From Desulfobacteraceae bacterium (GTDB lineage Bacteria > Desulfobacterota > Desulfobacteria > Desulfobacterales > JAABSP01), in assembly GCA_011390345.1 (NCBI GenBank), contig JAABSP010000058.1, forward strand, positions 1-33,258: 33,258 bases of DNA, read 5' to 3'. Made by a program: the position numbers and the translations under genes. The notes beneath the pieces are model-generated. The model ran no database searches and was not told the DNA's origin. It was given only the letters and a program-made list of their open reading frames with translations. Position 1 is the first letter of the stretch. The number at the start of each line of letters is the position of its first letter. This document shows, one piece after another, positions 32,161 through 33,258 of this stretch.

Positions 32161-32428
32161 CGGAAGAGGGCCTGGGTTCTCTTTTAGGGGATTTTGCTGC
32201 CATTGTCTGGTGGAACTCCGAGAGGTCCTTGACCGTATAGAGCGCAGCTTGAATGGCCCGAAGCCTCTCAATATTCTGGATCTTTCGGATGCGCGGCATG
32301 AGCTTCAATCCATCCGCGCCGAAGCGGATCTTCAGCCCCATTTCGATGGCATTCAAAACTCCATTGCGCATCCCGAATTGCACACCTTTTTCAAATCCTT
32401 CTCTCCTCAACTGCTCTGCAACGGTCAT
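32150..32428 (-). CDS. Duplicated Rpn C-terminal protein (free-standing antitoxin-like copy)
   Basis: 92 residues from the ATG at 32428, preceded by a strong AAAGGAGG site (GGAGG at 32434-32438, 5 bases from the ATG). It starts MTVAEQLRREGFEKGVQFGM and ends MAAKSPKREPRPSSDET. It is a close paralogue of the C-terminal 84 residues of the neighbouring Rpn protein, with an 8-residue insertion (VQFGMRNG). The upstream open frame, back to the Rpn stop at 32609, is also homologous to Rpn but has no start codon with a ribosome site, so the internal ATG is the real candidate. In E. coli, short C-terminal Rpn products made from internal starts neutralise the full-length nuclease; the same role is inferred here. 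Confidence 0.6.
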   Translation of the reverse strand: MTVAEQLRREGFEKGVQFGMRNGVLNAIEMGLKIRFGADGLKLMPRIRKIQNIERLRAIQAALYTVKDLSEFHQTMAAKSPKREPRPSSDET

Positions 32429-33050
32429 AAACACCTCCTTTTTTTGAATGGTAATATCCTCTCCCATCATCTCCTCGGCCTCTTCCTTCTTCAGATCCGG
32501 CACCTGATTGAAAAGATACCGCAGCAGAACCTCCAGCGCACGCAGGCCGCTTTCGCTGTCAAACAGTTCCTTAAAGAGGTTGAAGATCCGGGGCAGCCGA
32601 CATCGGGCTCAGTGGTAATCGGAAGATCCGCTCTTATCAGTCTTTCGGGATTTTGCCGCCATTGTCTGGTGGAACTCCGAGAGGTCTTTGACGCGATAGA
32701 GCGCGGCCTGAATGGCATTCAGCCGCTCGATATTCTGGATCTTTCGGATACGGGGCATGAGCTTTTGGCCATCTGCGCCAAAGCGGATGGTCAACCCCTG
32801 CTCGATGGCATTCAAAAGCCCCTGTTGAAACCCTTCTCTCCTCAACTGCTCTGCAACGGTCATGATAACCTCCTTTTTTTGAATGGTAATATCCTCCCCC
32901 ATCATCTCCTCGGCCTCTTCCTTCTTCAGATCCGGCACCTGATTGAAAAGATACCGCAGCAGAACCTCCAGCGCACGCAGGCCGCTTTCGCTGTCGGTGA
33001 GTTCTGCCAGGAATTTGAAGATCCGGGGGAGGCGGCCGCGGATGTCGGGT
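32153..33050 (-). repeat. Tandem duplication of the 3' half of an Rpn gene
   Basis: Copy 1 (about 32612-33050, inside the Rpn gene) and copy 2 (about 32153-32608) are homologous over their whole length. The offset is 435 bases in the 5' part and 459 in the 3' part; the 24-base difference is an in-frame insertion in copy 2. A stretch of about 90 bases around 32465-32557 and 32900-32992 is almost identical, so the duplication is recent or kept alike by conversion. Copy 2 begins in frame immediately after the copy 1 stop codon (TGA at 32609-32611), as if the gene end had been repeated by unequal crossing over. Confidence 0.85.
32609..32863 (-). CDS. Internal Rpn C-terminal product (RpnS-like intragenic antitoxin candidate)
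   Basis: An in-frame ATG at 32863 inside the Rpn gene has the run AAAGGAGG just before it (GGAGG at 32869-32873, 5 bases from the ATG), far better than expected inside a coding region. It would give an 84-residue protein starting MTVAEQLRREGFQQGLLNAI and ending KTDKSGSSDYH. The same site and ATG are conserved in the duplicated copy, although the bases between them differ. E. coli rpn genes are known to encode small C-terminal proteins from internal starts that inhibit the toxic full-length nuclease; this arrangement matches. Confidence 0.6.
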   Translation of the reverse strand: MTVAEQLRREGFQQGLLNAIEQGLTIRFGADGQKLMPRIRKIQNIERLNAIQAALYRVKDLSEFHQTMAAKSRKTDKSGSSDYH

Positions 33051-33258
33051 TTAGTAATATCTCTTACAATCAACAGATACGCCTGCAGCAGCACCCCGCC
33101 GCGGATCTGCTCATCGGTATATCGGCTCAGGTCGTAGAGAATGTATTCGAAATCCGGGATGTATGGCCTCAGCTTTTCCACGGGGCCGGCAATGATCTCC
33201 CGGAACCGGCGCTTTTGGCCCCACGCCTCATTTCCGTGATAGATGACCAGGGGAACCA
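32609..33258 (-). CDS. Rpn-family recombination-promoting nuclease/putative transposase (5' end outside the window)
   Basis: The frame is open from the window edge to TGA at 32609; about 215 residues are visible, the N-terminus is missing. The first visible residues, VPLVIYHGNEAWGQKRRFRE, are the hallmark of the Rpn/YhgA-like transposase_31 family (PD-(D/E)XK nuclease fold: 'P.V.Y.G...W'). Then 'FEYILYDLSRYTDEQI', 'QAYLLIVRDI' and the helical C-terminus 'LRALEVLLRYLFNQV' follow. Rpn proteins are DNA endonucleases with recombination and anti-phage activity. A GTG at 33181 is an in-frame internal codon, not the start. The 3' end contains an internal strong ribosome site and ATG, and is duplicated downstream (see the adjoining entries). 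Confidence 0.85.
   Translation of the reverse strand, partial: VPLVIYHGNEAWGQKRRFREIIAGPVEKLRPYIPDFEYILYDLSRYTDEQIRGGVLLQAYLLIVRDITKPDIRGRLPRIFKFLAELTDSESGLRALEVLLRYLFNQVPDLKKEEAEEMMGEDITIQKKEVIMTVAEQLRREGFQQGLLNAIEQGLTIRFGADGQKLMPRIRKIQNIERLNAIQAALYRVKDLSEFHQTMAAKSRKTDKSGSSDYH

Noticed and set aside
32150-32608. A second full Rpn gene
   Set aside because: Only the 3' half is present and it lies behind an in-frame stop with no start codon of its own before the internal ATG at 32428.

Overview
The window is a GC-rich chromosomal segment that reads like an anaerobic Desulfobacterota (sulfate-reducer type) bacterium. That assignment is inference. It rests on a CooC-type nickel ATPase, a GerMN-domain protein, an EF-G gene outside a ribosomal operon, lipopolysaccharide core enzymes, and outer-membrane proteins ending in phenylalanine. 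No rRNA, tRNA, CRISPR array, or insertion sequence with recognisable ends was seen.

Left part (1-9061). The left edge holds a cut-off cohesin-domain secreted protein next to a small secreted protein with a dockerin-like calcium loop, both on the minus strand. A BepA-like M48 peptidase with TPRs follows on the plus strand, preceded by an 11-bp inverted repeat over a candidate promoter. Then come a GerMN protein and EF-G, whose stop and start overlap (minus strand). A small cyclic-nucleotide-binding protein (+) and a large metallo-beta-lactamase-fold protein with two degenerate cNMP-like domains (-) complete this part.

Middle part (9062-20186). Six plus-strand genes overlap end to end: cooC, a Ski2-like helicase, a GT39-like membrane glycosyltransferase, a GT4 glycosyltransferase, a WaaP-like kinase and a GT9 heptosyltransferase. 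The last four look like lipopolysaccharide core assembly. After them lie the stranded C-terminal remnant of another GT4 enzyme and a GT2 glycosyltransferase with a TTG start. A TANGO2/NRDE protein, an 85-residue conserved-looking protein, a glycerophosphodiesterase and a hotdog thioesterase follow.

Right part (20441-31587). First is a kinase-less phosphorelay protein (PAS-Hpt-REC). Next is a four-helix membrane protein carrying two copies of the AMP-binding-enzyme C-terminal domain without any adenylation domain, followed by a YfaZ-like outer-membrane protein and a FlgO/CsgG-like lipoprotein. Then comes a tight set: CHASE2 adenylate cyclase, FecR-like secreted protein, secreted TPR-CHAT protease and a TpsB/ShlB-type outer-membrane transporter. 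Together these look like an envelope signalling and secretion module. No TpsA substrate is visible.

Right edge (31588-33258). An Rpn-family (PD-(D/E)XK, transposase_31) gene runs off the window on the minus strand. Its 3' half is duplicated in tandem directly after its stop codon. Both copies carry a near-perfect internal Shine-Dalgarno and an in-frame ATG that would make an 84- or 92-residue C-terminal protein. This is the arrangement known for intragenic Rpn antitoxins, here with an extra free-standing antitoxin-like copy. This locus and the tandem AMP-binding-C membrane protein are the two most interesting items in the window.
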